64,000 bases of DNA from Rhodothermales bacterium (GTDB lineage: Bacteria > Bacteroidota > Rhodothermia > Rhodothermales > UBA10348). The notes under the pieces are model-generated. The model saw only the letters and a list, made by a program, of their open reading frames with translations, was not told the origin of the DNA and searched no databases. The position numbers were made by a program, and so were the translations under genes. Below, one piece after another: positions 56,313 through 64,000 of this stretch. Position 1 is the stretch's first letter, and every line of letters starts with the position of its first letter. The DNA lies in the NCBI GenBank assembly GCA_017643395.1, contig JAEPNP010000004.1:105745-169744 (forward strand), written 5' to 3'.

Positions 56313-57556
56313 GCCGGCCAGACCTCGCGCCCATCCAGCATGAACGCTCCGGGGCCGGGTGCCTCGACGAACACACCGGCAGCGCACTGTTGACGCACGC
56401 GGTCGGCGAATGCTGCGGTGTCCTCCTCGGCGACCAGAGCCCAGACGGCACCGCCAAAACCGGCCCCGAAGGACTTCGCGCACAAGGCTCCTGCTTGCCG
56501 GGCCGCCCGCGCGAGCTGCACCGTCTGCGGTATCTGGTTGCCCAGCAGCCGCTCTGCTCCTTCCTGGCTCACGTTGATGGCGGCTGCAAAACCAGCCGTA
56601 TCTCCCCGATCGAGCGATGCGCTTGCGTCCTCCACCGCCGCCATTTCCCACTCGAAGGCGCGCAGGCGCTGTAGCAGCACCCCGTTCACCTTACCTGCAA
56701 GCTCGCGACACTGCTCGGGGGTGAGAAACCCCAGCGCGGGCAAGTCCGGGAAGGATCGACGGGCGTTGTCGAACAGGACAGCTGAGAGGCGAGAGGCACG
56801 GTTGTAGTCCTCGAGGCGGTCCCCTGACTTCTCCGCCTGCACGCCGGAGTCCAGCACAACCGGCACGGTGCCTGAAGGCCAGGCCCACTGCCCCTCAAGC
56901 GCCGGCCGCAGATACCGATACCGCTTGATCTGCCCGGACTCGCTGCAGAGCACCGCTGTGTGGTCCTGGGACCCGCCCAGGGTGCCCACTCCCGGCTCGC
57001 CCGGCAGATCCTGGTACGGCCTGCCGTTTTCCACGGCGGACAGGTACTCGGCCAGGGTGCGCTTGTCCGCTGAGAGTGGCAGCGAGCGAATCCATCCGGC
57101 CGCGTGGCCCCATGCCAGAAACAGCGCGGTGACCAAGGCACTGGAGCTGCTCATGCCCGCCGCAGGCGGAAGGTTGCCCCTGATCACCACTTCTGCTCCC
57201 CCCACGGGACCTGGCACATTGCGAACCACGCGCCGAACCACGGTGATGGCATACTTCTCCCAGCCCGAACCGTGGGCGTTTCGGTTCAGGGGGATCTCGA
57301 CGGTGCCCAGCGCGCTGCGCACGCGCACCAGGGGCTCCTGAATTGGACCCGCAACCGCGGCCAGACCGCGCCGCGTGGCCACCGTCAGACTGCTGCCTCC
57401 GGCATAGTCCACGTGTTGCCCGATGAGTTCGATGCGGCCGGGCACGAACACACGAACTCCATCGGATCGCATGCCCCGGAACAGGTCCGCGACCTGCCTC
57501 CGCTGCACCTCATCCGGCACTACCGACTCCGGGATGTCCAGCATTACATCCGGCAT
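56309..57556 (-). CDS. Galactokinase-family GHMP kinase
   Basis: The 415-residue kinase begins near residue 38 with VPGRIELIGQHVDYAGGSS, the galactokinase signature, and has the GHMP ATP loop NLPPAAGMSSSSALVTALFL and the C-terminal KSFGAGFGGAVWALV. In galactokinases the signature is GRxNLIGEHxDY; here the Glu is Gln47 and the Asn is Glu43, while Asp50 is kept. The Glu contacts the sugar, so the substrate may differ from galactose (arabinose, N-acetylgalactosamine and others are known for the family). No galT or galE is adjacent. A GH53 galactanase lies elsewhere in the window and would supply galactose. Confidence 0.85.
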   Translation of the reverse strand: MPDVMLDIPESVVPDEVQRRQVADLFRGMRSDGVRVFVPGRIELIGQHVDYAGGSSLTVATRRGLAAVAGPIQEPLVRVRSALGTVEIPLNRNAHGSGWEKYAITVVRRVVRNVPGPVGGAEVVIRGNLPPAAGMSSSSALVTALFLAWGHAAGWIRSLPLSADKRTLAEYLSAVENGRPYQDLPGEPGVGTLGGSQDHTAVLCSESGQIKRYRYLRPALEGQWAWPSGTVPVVLDSGVQAEKSGDRLEDYNRASRLSAVLFDNARRSFPDLPALGFLTPEQCRELAGKVNGVLLQRLRAFEWEMAAVEDASASLDRGDTAGFAAAINVSQEGAERLLGNQIPQTVQLARAARQAGALCAKSFGAGFGGAVWALVAEEDTAAFADRVRQQCAAGVFVEAPGPGAFMLDGREVWPA

Positions 57557-57597
57557 GCTGCGAGAATAGCTACCTCCCTCCTACTTTGCCCCACCAG

Positions 57598-59304
57598 ATG
57601 TCTGAAAGCCCCATGCGACGACTCCTGCTGTTATTGACGCTTGCCCCCCTCGGATGTTACACGCCGGAGCAGACCGCGTTCGACACGGTCATTCTGGGTG
57701 GACGCATTATCGACGGGACCGGAGCCGCCTGGTACCATGGCGACGTCGGCATCCGCGGAGACCGCATCGCCCGGATCCTCCCGGCCGGAATCCTGGGCCC
57801 TGAGGATGGCGCGGAGGTCATCGATGCGGAAGGCCTGGTCGTGGCTCCGGGTTTTATCGACATCCAGAGTCATTCCCGGGGAGACCTGTTGAATGGCGAT
57901 GGGCGGGTGGTCTCGAAAGTCACCCAGGGCATTACAACCGAGATTCTCGGCGAGAATGTGACCAACGCTCCGGCCAATGAGCGCACGCTGGCGGCGGCCG
58001 GCGTTGATCACGACCCGCAGGCCAGGGACCGGATCATGCGGTTCAGTGGTCCACGCGGATTCGACGCGTGGCTGCAGGCCATGGAGGACCACGGCATGTC
58101 CGTGAATGCCGGTTCGTTCGTGGGGGCAGCGACCATCCGGGTCTATGCCAAGGGAGAGGCTGAGGGTGCGGCGACGCCTGCCGAACTGGACACCATGCGC
58201 GCTGCGCTCAGCCGCGCGATGCAGGATGGTGCGTTCGGATTCGCGACGGCGCTGATCTATCCGCCCGGCGCGTTCGCGGATACCGATGAACTGTCCGCCG
58301 TTGCCGAGGCCATGGCGCCCTATGGCGGCCTGTACATCACGCACATGCGGTCGGAGGCGGACAATCTGTTGCCGGCCATCGACGAAGCCATCGAGATCGG
58401 TCGTCGGGCGGGTGTGCCGGTGGAGATCTACCACTTGAAGGCCGCCGGGCGTCGCAACTGGCACAAGGCGGCCCTGGCCGTCGCGAAAATCGATTCGGCG
58501 CGGGCTGCCGGACTGGACGTGCAGGCCGACATGTATCCCTACACGGCGGGCGGCACCGGCCTTACTGCCGCCCTGCCGCCGTGGGCATCGGCAGACGGTC
58601 AGCTGATGGAAAACCTTTCGGACCCGGAAATGCGCCGGCGCATTCGGGCCGAAGTGCTGAATCCCACCTCGGATTGGGAGAATCTGGCTGAGCTTGCTAC
58701 TCCTGAGGGCGTGCTGCTGGCCGGATTCCGCAACGAAGCCAACAAGGCGCGCTGGACCGGGAAACGGCTTTCAGAGGCGGCAGCCGAACTGGACACCGAC
58801 TGGATCACGGCCGCGATGGACCTGATCCTGTCTGACTCCAGTCGCGTCGGCACGATCTATTTCCTCATGAGCGAGGACAACGTGGCCTATCAGATGCAGC
58901 AGCCCTGGATGAAATTCGGTACCGATGCGGGCGGGTTCGACCCCGACTCGGCGACCGGCCTTGCCCACCCGCGAGCCTATGGCACGTTTCCTCGCATTCT
59001 CGGGCGCTATGTGCGCGAGCAGGGCGTGATGCCGCTCGAGGACGCCGTGCGCAAGATGACCTCCGCAGTGGCGACCCGCATCGGCCTGCAGGATCGCGGG
59101 CTGCTGAGGGAAGGCTTCTTTGCCGACATCGCCGTCTTCAACGCGGACACGATCATTGACCACGCCACCTTCGACGCCCCGCATCAACTGTCGACCGGAG
59201 TCGAACACGTTCTTGTCAACGGCACGGCCGTGGTGCGTGACGGAGCGCACACCGGCGCTCTGCCCGGACGTGCGGTGCGCGGTCCGGGCTGGTCGGGCCG
59301 GTAG
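57598..59304 (+). CDS. D-aminoacylase-type amidohydrolase, lipoprotein
   Basis: The protein has 568 residues from ATG at 57598; ATG at 57613 is also possible. A lipobox (LLLLLTLAPLGC) predicts a lipid-anchored, exported enzyme. The amidohydrolase fold begins DTVILGGRIIDGTGAAWYHG, with the metal site VVAPGFIDIQSHSRGD, followed by TQGITTEILGENVTN, YITHMRSEAD, IYHLKAAGR and TDAGGFDPDS. The first metal site reads Gln-Ser-His where HxH is usual, as in one branch of N-acyl-D-amino-acid deacylases. The reaction would be release of D-amino acids or related cleavage. It is divergent from the kinase gene by 41 bp. Confidence 0.88.
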   Translation: MSESPMRRLLLLLTLAPLGCYTPEQTAFDTVILGGRIIDGTGAAWYHGDVGIRGDRIARILPAGILGPEDGAEVIDAEGLVVAPGFIDIQSHSRGDLLNGDGRVVSKVTQGITTEILGENVTNAPANERTLAAAGVDHDPQARDRIMRFSGPRGFDAWLQAMEDHGMSVNAGSFVGAATIRVYAKGEAEGAATPAELDTMRAALSRAMQDGAFGFATALIYPPGAFADTDELSAVAEAMAPYGGLYITHMRSEADNLLPAIDEAIEIGRRAGVPVEIYHLKAAGRRNWHKAALAVAKIDSARAAGLDVQADMYPYTAGGTGLTAALPPWASADGQLMENLSDPEMRRRIRAEVLNPTSDWENLAELATPEGVLLAGFRNEANKARWTGKRLSEAAAELDTDWITAAMDLILSDSSRVGTIYFLMSEDNVAYQMQQPWMKFGTDAGGFDPDSATGLAHPRAYGTFPRILGRYVREQGVMPLEDAVRKMTSAVATRIGLQDRGLLREGFFADIAVFNADTIIDHATFDAPHQLSTGVEHVLVNGTAVVRDGAHTGALPGRAVRGPGWSGR

Positions 59305-59308
59305 CGCA

Positions 59309-59382
59309 TGCCCCGGCCAGGGCGGCCGTTTGGGAGCCGCCGCCGGTAGTCCGCGCCAACCGCGCGGTGCCCCGGCCAGGGC
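59309..59382. repeat. 15-bp direct repeat between amidohydrolase and sugar dehydrogenase
   Basis: TGCCCCGGCCAGGGC occurs at 59309-59323 and again at 59368-59382 in the 96-bp convergent gap. The GC-rich copies can form weak hairpins but no T-tract follows. No other element is seen here. Confidence 0.6.
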
Positions 59383-59400
59383 AACCGCCGCCGGGGTAAC

Positions 59401-60555
59401 CTAGTCGGTCCCGGTGACCGGCTCCATGCGCACCACGGAGCGCCCGCCCGCGGCGTCCAGCACAATGTAGACGTAGCCGTCTGGCCCCTGACGCACATCG
59501 CGCACCCGGCCTGCGCCCTGGGCCAGGGTCTCCTCCAGCGTTACCGACTGTCCGTCCAGCTCGAGCCTGGCTACCTGTGCACCGCGCAGGCCACCTGCGA
59601 GCGCATCGCCCTTCCATTCCGGAAAGACGTCACCGTCATAGATCACCAGGCCTGACGTGCCGATGGACGGCACCCAGAAATGCTTGGGCTGCTCCATGCC
59701 CTCGCGATGCGTGCTCTCATGGATCGCACTGCCGGAGCGGTAGTTGACGCCATAGCCGATGACGGGCCAGCCGTAATTGATCTCCGGCAGGATCAGGTTG
59801 AACTCGTCGCCACCCTGTGGGCCGTGCTCGGTGGACCAGAGATCACCGGTCTCCGGATGGAATGCCAGCCCCTGCGGGTTGCGGTGTCCGAAACTCCAGA
59901 TGGAGGGCTGCACGCCGTCCACACCGACGAAGGGGTTGTCCTCGGGGATGCGCCCATCGTCATGGATGCGGCTGATCGTGCCGTGGTGGTTGGCGCGATC
60001 CTGCGCCGAATGCGCCTCCAGATCACCGCGCGGCGGGTCCTGCCGGTCGCCGACGCTGATGAACAGGTAGTTGTCCGCGTCGAATGCCAGACGGCTGCCA
60101 TAGTGACCGCGGCCGCTCGAGACGGCTTCAAATACTTCTTCGACACCCGTCAGCGCACCGTCGGCGTACTGGCCTCGAATAACGGCGGTGGTCGATGCGG
60201 TCTCACCTTGGGGTTTCGAATAGCTGATATAGACCAGGCTGTTCGAGTCGAAGTCCGGATGCAGCACCACGTCCAGCAGTCCGCCCTGTCCGCGGGCAAA
60301 CACATCGGGCACGCCGGATACCGGAGCGTCCTGCAGGACCCCATCCTTGACCAGCCGCAAGCGTCCCGGGCGCTCAGTGACCAGCATGTCGCCATTCGGC
60401 AGGAACGCGAGCGCCCACGCGTTTTCCAGGCCGGAAACGACCTCGGTCAGCCGGTAGTCATGTTTCGCGGAGTCATAGGACTGACCGCAAGCGGCCGGTG
60501 TCAGGGCCGTCAGGCTGACGGCGAAAACACTGAGGACAGAAAGAAAGGAGCGCAT
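59401..60555 (-). CDS. PQQ-dependent soluble aldose sugar dehydrogenase (Asd-like)
   Basis: The 384-residue exported protein starts MRSFLSVLSVFAVSLTALTP with a cysteine soon after (PAACGQS), so it may be lipidated. The six-bladed propeller of soluble glucose/aldose sugar dehydrogenases is indicated by LENAWALAFLPNGDMLVTER with PGRLRLV, GGLLDVVLHPDF, VYISYSKP, RGHYGSRLAFD, LFISVGDRQDPP, SFGHRNPQGLAFHPETGDLWSTEHGPQGGDE, and NYGWPVIGYGVNY. The motif HRNPQGLAF and ExGPxGGDE bind the quinone and calcium. It oxidises aldoses in the periplasm. No PQQ synthesis genes are in the window. An ATG at 60591 is a weaker start. Confidence 0.92.
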   Translation of the reverse strand: MRSFLSVLSVFAVSLTALTPAACGQSYDSAKHDYRLTEVVSGLENAWALAFLPNGDMLVTERPGRLRLVKDGVLQDAPVSGVPDVFARGQGGLLDVVLHPDFDSNSLVYISYSKPQGETASTTAVIRGQYADGALTGVEEVFEAVSSGRGHYGSRLAFDADNYLFISVGDRQDPPRGDLEAHSAQDRANHHGTISRIHDDGRIPEDNPFVGVDGVQPSIWSFGHRNPQGLAFHPETGDLWSTEHGPQGGDEFNLILPEINYGWPVIGYGVNYRSGSAIHESTHREGMEQPKHFWVPSIGTSGLVIYDGDVFPEWKGDALAGGLRGAQVARLELDGQSVTLEETLAQGAGRVRDVRQGPDGYVYIVLDAAGGRSVVRMEPVTGTD

Positions 60556-60634
60556 GATCGGGTGGGCTATGAGCGGGCAATCTACCCACACAGACGTTCT
60601 GCCCGGGCAGAGGTGTCCGGAGGTAAACTTTTTT

Positions 60635-60668
60635 GCACATCATGTAACTTATTTTTTACATCTCGTAA
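60635..60668. promoter_or_regulatory. Paired operator-like dyads upstream of the membrane protein/HTH pair
   Basis: Two related dyads, GCAC-ATCAT-GTAA (60635-60647) and TTAC-ATCTC-GTAA (60656-60668), are centred exactly 21 bp apart, two helical turns, on the same face of the DNA. The first half-site is imperfect. They lie 30-60 bp upstream of the membrane-protein ATG in the most AT-rich stretch of the region, where a promoter is expected. The downstream HTH regulator is the likely ligand. Confidence 0.5.
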
Positions 60669-60696
60669 AGTACGCCAGACACCAACCTCTCCTTCC

Positions 60697-61134
60697 ATGA
60701 ACCTCGGTCGCAACGAACTCTACGCGATTGTCTCGGTGGTCTCCGCCATGGCGATCGCCGGTTTCTACCTCATCGTCATCGTCGGCTGGCCCGGCCCGGA
60801 CGAGCCGGTCACGCAGGGACTCAAAGGTCCGCTGCTGAAAACCATCGGCCTGGCATTCCTGCTGGAAATCGTCATCGAGATCTCCCGAAGCGGCAAGGTC
60901 AGCATGGATGAGCGAGACCTGGTGATCCGCGGACGCTCATACCGGAACGCGTACATCTACCTGTCGGTAGCCGTTGTGGCCATGCTGGGCCATGCCGCGA
61001 TCTATCTCTTCGTGATGCCCGATGCGTTCGAGCCCACCGGGGTGTACATGTTTCACTTCCTGGTCATGGCGCTGCTCACGGCGTCCGCGGTGAACCACGG
61101 TTCGCGGCTCTTCTTCTACCTGCGGGGAGCCTGA
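60697..61134 (+). CDS. Four-helix membrane protein paired with an HTH regulator
   Basis: The 145-residue protein has four hydrophobic segments: ELYAIVSVVSAMAIAGFYLIVIVGW, LLKTIGLAFLLEIVIEI, IYLSVAVVAMLGHAAIYLFVM and FHFLVMALLTASAVNHGSRLFFYL. The central loop has MDERDLVIRGRSYRNAY. It resembles the small membrane proteins (DUF2178/DUF3796-like) that accompany YozG-type regulators. Its stop overlaps the regulator start (TGATG), so the two are made together. Function is unknown; such pairs are compared to signal/immunity modules in other bacteria. Confidence 0.78.
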   Translation: MNLGRNELYAIVSVVSAMAIAGFYLIVIVGWPGPDEPVTQGLKGPLLKTIGLAFLLEIVIEISRSGKVSMDERDLVIRGRSYRNAYIYLSVAVVAMLGHAAIYLFVMPDAFEPTGVYMFHFLVMALLTASAVNHGSRLFFYLRGA

Positions 61135-61346
61135 TGAGCACGCCGGTTACCAACTGCATCCGTCACCTGCGTTTCCACCATAACGAGATGACCCAGCAGG
61201 AACTCGCCGACCTGGTGGGCGCGACCCGGCAGACCATTCACGCCATCGAAGCCGGCAAGTACGCGCCTTCGCTGGAACTGGCCTTCCGCATAGCCCGCGC
61301 CTTCGAAGTCAAGCTGACCGAGGTATTCGGATTCGAAGAGGACTGA
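61134..61346 (+). CDS. Small HTH (Cro/CI-type) transcriptional regulator
   Basis: The 70-residue protein is a single helix-turn-helix of the XRE/YozG type: CIRHLRFHHNEMTQQELADLV, then GATRQTIHAIEAGKYAPSLE with the recognition helix TRQTIHAIE, and LAFRIARAFEVKLTEVFGFE. There is no ligand-binding domain. Small regulators of this class usually repress their own operon together with the membrane protein next to them. The paired dyad upstream of the operon is the predicted site. Confidence 0.92.
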   Translation: MSTPVTNCIRHLRFHHNEMTQQELADLVGATRQTIHAIEAGKYAPSLELAFRIARAFEVKLTEVFGFEED

Positions 61347-61359
61347 GTGCCGGGCGGCA

Positions 61360-62775
61360 TCACACCACCTTGCGCTTCCAGGTCCCGGCCCGGAACCAGA
61401 TGGTCCCGACAATCGCCAACACGACCTGGGCGAATCCGATGGTGATGAACACGCCTGTGGGTCCGAAACCCAGCGGCACCGCCATAATCCAGGCCATGGG
61501 GATCTGCACAATCCAGTAGCTGATCAGGTTGATCCAGGTGGGGGTTGCCGTATCCCCAGCTCCATTGAATGCCTGAACGGTAATCATGCCCAGCGCCCAG
61601 ACCGGATAAGACAGCGCCATGATCCACAAACTGCGGGCGCCGATGCGCAGCACCTCCGGATCACTGGTGAACGCCCGCATGATGGGCTCATTGAATATGA
61701 TGATCGCGAGCCCCAGAAGGGTCAGGAAGACCGCATCGACCGCGACACAGATCCACACACTGCGTTCGGCCCGGTCCGGCTTGAGCGCACCCAGGTTCTG
61801 TCCGACCATCGTGGCCGCCGCATTCGCGACGCCCCATGACGGCAGGAGCGCGAAAATGATCACACGGATGGCGATGGTATAGCCCGCCAGCGCCTCGCTG
61901 CCGAACTCGGCCATGATGCGCATGAGCCCCATCCAGGACGCGGTGCCCACCAGATACTGAAGCATGCCCGGTCCCGATATGCGCAGCAGTCGGGCGATGA
62001 GCGACCAGTCGATCCGGAAATGGTGCCAGCGCACCTTCACGTTCCCGGCACCCCGGAACAGCACCATCAGCTGGTAGGCGACACCGATGCCACGACCGAT
62101 CGCGGTGGCCACGGCCGCTCCCGTGGCACCCATGGCCGGCACCGGTCCCCAGCCGAAGATGAAGATCGGGTCGAGCACAATGTTGAGAATGTTCGCCAGC
62201 CAGAGCGCCCGCATTGCTGCCGCGGCATCGCCGGCTCCCCGGAACACCGAGTTGATCAGGAAGAGCAGCAGGATGGTGATGTTCGAACCGAAGAGCACCG
62301 CCGTGTAGCCGGTGCCGACTTCGATCACGGCCGACGAGGCGCCCATCAAACGCAGGATGTCGGGTGCCCAGAACCAACCGGCCAGCCCGATTGGAATCGC
62401 CACCGCCACACAGGAGAGAATGGCCTGGGCTGCGGTTCGCGAGGCCGCCTCGTAGTCCTTCTCCCCAACGCGGCGCGCCACCATGGCCGCAGCGGCCATC
62501 GCCAGTCCAAGCCCTATGGCGAATACGAGAATGATGGTGGACGCAGACAGACCGACCGCCGCCACCGCATCGGGGCCCAGTTTGCCCACGAAATAGATGT
62601 CGACCACCTCGAACACCGACTGCATGAGCATTTCGAGAACCATCGGGATGGCCAGCACCAGGATGGCGCGACCGATACTGCCGGTGGTGTAGTCCCTTCG
62701 GCTTCCGCGGATGGAATCGCGGATGTCGGACCAGATGGACGGCTCCCGTTCGGGTGCAGATATGATTTCAGACAT
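61360..62775 (-). CDS. MATE-family efflux transporter
   Basis: From ATG at 62775 the protein has 471 residues with twelve predicted helices. Motifs of MATE (NorM/DinF) transporters are ILVLAIPMVLEMLMQSVFEVVDIYFVGKLG in the first helix, VAAVGLSASTIILVFAIGLGLAMAAAAMVARRVGEKD, NSVFRGAGDAAAAMRALWLANILNIVLDPIFIF, and in the second half AATMVGQNLGALKPDRAE. MATE proteins export drugs or organic cations using sodium or protons. A longer frame from 62832 adds 19 residues without similarity. It converges on the HTH gene with a 13-nt gap. Confidence 0.95.
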   Translation of the reverse strand: MSEIISAPEREPSIWSDIRDSIRGSRRDYTTGSIGRAILVLAIPMVLEMLMQSVFEVVDIYFVGKLGPDAVAAVGLSASTIILVFAIGLGLAMAAAAMVARRVGEKDYEAASRTAAQAILSCVAVAIPIGLAGWFWAPDILRLMGASSAVIEVGTGYTAVLFGSNITILLLFLINSVFRGAGDAAAAMRALWLANILNIVLDPIFIFGWGPVPAMGATGAAVATAIGRGIGVAYQLMVLFRGAGNVKVRWHHFRIDWSLIARLLRISGPGMLQYLVGTASWMGLMRIMAEFGSEALAGYTIAIRVIIFALLPSWGVANAAATMVGQNLGALKPDRAERSVWICVAVDAVFLTLLGLAIIIFNEPIMRAFTSDPEVLRIGARSLWIMALSYPVWALGMITVQAFNGAGDTATPTWINLISYWIVQIPMAWIMAVPLGFGPTGVFITIGFAQVVLAIVGTIWFRAGTWKRKVV

Positions 62776-63191
62776 TGAGCAGGCGGGGAAAGGGGAGCAA
62801 AACAGACCGCTCGACCCTTTCGGGGAGCGCAATCAGCCGACGGTGTCCGTCGTTACCTGACGCGTCTTCATGATGCCTGACCGCTGAAATTCGAGTGCTT
62901 CGGGCGATGCGGCGTGTGCTACAGGGACGGCCGCATACAGAGGGGATACAGCGCGAGTCTACGGAGCACCCAAGCCGGGTTGCAAAAAGGGTGTGCACTG
63001 CAATGCGACAAGTGGGCCAGAAAGGCCCTAAAATCAGCGTTTACGGCCCATTAGAGCCGGTTCTCTTTATGCGATCTTTTCTTGCCGGGGCATAGAGGGG
63101 TGCCTAGTTTCGGTTCTGTCTCGCGGTCTGTCGGCGCCACCCTGGGCCCCCCGGTCGCGCCGCTTCTTGCCTGTCATCCTCCAATCATTTC
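62776..63191. other. Intergenic region before nuoJ
   Basis: This 416-bp divergent region contains the predicted nuoJ promoter and a hairpin GGGCC-AGAAA-GGCCC at 63014-63028 followed by TAAAATC. No ORF with a credible start or family match is present. It also holds a run of A/T near 62990-63001 and at 63061-63080. Confidence 0.5.
63082..63112 (+). promoter_or_regulatory. Bacteroidota-type promoter of nuoJ
   Basis: TTG (63082-63084) and TAGTTTCG (63105-63112) are separated by 20 bp. The second box matches TAnnTTTG in 7 of 8 positions counting the two free bases, and the spacing fits the known -33/-7 arrangement. Transcription would start near 63118, leaving a 5' leader of about 75 nt. Confidence 0.4.
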
Positions 63192-63701
63192 ATGATCGGG
63201 CCGATCCTCTTTTTCGTGTTCGCCATTACGGCGATCGTCGGCGCACTGGGCATGCTCATCTCGCGAAACCCGGTTTCGAGCGCACTCTGGCTGATTCTGA
63301 CGCTCTTCTGCATTGCCGGGCTGTACCTCACCCTGAACGCCACGTTCATTTCTGTGGTGCAGGTGCTGGTCTACGCGGGTGCCATCATGGTGCTCTTCCT
63401 GTTCGTCATCATGCTGCTCAACCTGGCCGAGCTGCCGCGCGTGCGTGATGTCGACTGGCGCCGGACCCTCGGGTTCATAGCGGGTGTCGGCCTTGCGGGC
63501 ATGCTGCTTTTTGGCATCACCGCCGGCCTCGACGCCCTTCCCCAGCCAGCCAGTGTGGAAGCGGCGGCAGCCGCAGGCTCCGCGCTGAACCTGGCCAAGG
63601 TGCTTTTCACCCAGTACGCGCTGCTATTGGAGGTCATCGGCATACTGCTGCTGGTTGCCACCATCGGTGCCGTGATGCTGGCCAAACGACGCTTCGAATA
63701 A
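63192..63701 (+). CDS. nuoJ: NADH-quinone oxidoreductase subunit J
   Basis: The 169-residue membrane protein of respiratory complex I has five helices: [82 protein letters not shown] and [22 protein letters not shown]. The conserved [17 protein letters not shown] block is diagnostic for NuoJ, whose helix 3 with a pi-bulge lies in the proton path. The nuoK start follows after 10 nt with an AGGAG site between. It is the first gene of a complex I segment running out of the window. Confidence 0.97.
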   Translation: MIGPILFFVFAITAIVGALGMLISRNPVSSALWLILTLFCIAGLYLTLNATFISVVQVLVYAGAIMVLFLFVIMLLNLAELPRVRDVDWRRTLGFIAGVGLAGMLLFGITAGLDALPQPASVEAAAAAGSALNLAKVLFTQYALLLEVIGILLLVATIGAVMLAKRRFE

Positions 63702-63711
63702 GCAGGAGCTC

Positions 63712-64000
63712 ATGGAACTCGCCGTCAACTGGTATCTCTCCCTCAGCGCCGTGCTGTTTCTCATCGGCGTGCTGGGCGTGCTCTTCCGGCGAAACGTCAT
63801 CGTCATTCTGATGTCGATCGAGCTGATGCTCAACGCCGTCAACCTGACGCTGGTCACGTTCGCCCAGTCCATGGGTGACGCCGCCGGGCAGATTCTGGTC
63901 TTCTTTGTGATGTCCGTCGCCGCCGCCGAGGCCGCCATCGGACTCGCCATCGTCATCGCGATCTTCCGCAACAAGCTGACGGTGGACGTGACCCAGATCA
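63712..64000 (+). CDS. nuoK: NADH-quinone oxidoreductase subunit K (3' end beyond window)
   Basis: The first 96 residues are visible; a whole NuoK is about 100-105. Three helices of NuoK are clear: [41 protein letters not shown], and [25 protein letters not shown]. The two membrane glutamates, in [10 protein letters not shown] and AAAEAAIG, are the conserved proton-path residues. An AGGAG Shine-Dalgarno (63704) precedes the start, one of the few clear sites in the window. Confidence 0.95.
   Translation, partial: MELAVNWYLSLSAVLFLIGVLGVLFRRNVIVILMSIELMLNAVNLTLVTFAQSMGDAAGQILVFFVMSVAAAEAAIGLAIVIAIFRNKLTVDVTQI

Overview
The window is GC-rich, densely packed bacterial chromosome with about 50 protein genes. 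It contains no rRNA or tRNA gene that I could recognise, no CRISPR array, no insertion sequence and no integrase. A type IX secretion (T9SS) sortase (PorU) and its shuttle (PorV), secreted proteins with C-terminal T9SS-type sorting domains, a DUF4293 protein, frequent GTG/TTG starts and little Shine-Dalgarno use point to the Bacteroidota/Rhodothermota side of the tree. The high GC suggests a Rhodothermales-like marine or halophilic aerobe. That assignment is inference from gene content; no marker tree was run.

Layout. 1-11.0 kb: one minus-strand operon reading LON-domain protein, metallo-beta-lactamase-fold hydrolase, membrane PAS sensor, 85-residue histidine-kinase DHp-like protein, PorU, PorV, and a secreted M6-peptidase-like protein cut by the window edge. 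11-16.5 kb: an outer-membrane-like protein, quinolinate synthase NadA, and a PadR regulator with its FtsX-type ABC permease. 16.5-24 kb: ArsC-type reductase, two membrane proteins (DUF1295, DUF2254), a GH53 galactanase, glycyl-tRNA synthetase, RadC and a short Rho. 24.1-28.2 kb: a tightly overlapping plus-strand operon of alpha/beta hydrolase, membrane Mur ligase, RNase HII and GT2 glycosyltransferase. 28.2-32.8 kb: minus-strand EamA transporter, DUF4293, NAD isocitrate dehydrogenase-like enzyme, and an ExbB/small membrane protein/ExbD/ExbD energising complex.

33-42 kb: a secreted SUMF1-like protein, a CtpA-type S41 protease, a degenerate penicillin-acylase homologue, PEP carboxykinase and acetyl-CoA synthetase. 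42.0-46.5 kb: the most unusual locus, a five-gene plus-strand operon of esterase, ATP-grasp ligase, circularly permuted ATP-grasp ligase, class I glutamine amidotransferase and a ClpS-like adaptor. It looks like an uncharacterised amide- or peptide-forming pathway. The ClpS reading frame starts with nine hexapeptides encoded by an 18-bp tandem repeat. It is followed by 750 bp of noncoding sequence made of a 243-bp-period duplication and a 24-bp tandem array.

47-64 kb: a small membrane protein, M28 peptidase, ankyrin protein, GH109-like Gfo/Idh/MocA enzyme, DoxX-like protein, AbiEii-like nucleotidyltransferase, SSS symporter, T9SS cargo protein, galactokinase-family kinase, D-aminoacylase-type amidohydrolase, PQQ-type sugar dehydrogenase, a membrane protein/HTH regulator pair with a paired operator upstream, a MATE exporter, and the start of a complex I segment (NuoJ, NuoK). 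Metabolically the window suggests a respiring heterotroph (complex I, Acs, PckA, isocitrate dehydrogenase) that exports hydrolases through T9SS and takes up products by sodium- or proton-driven systems.
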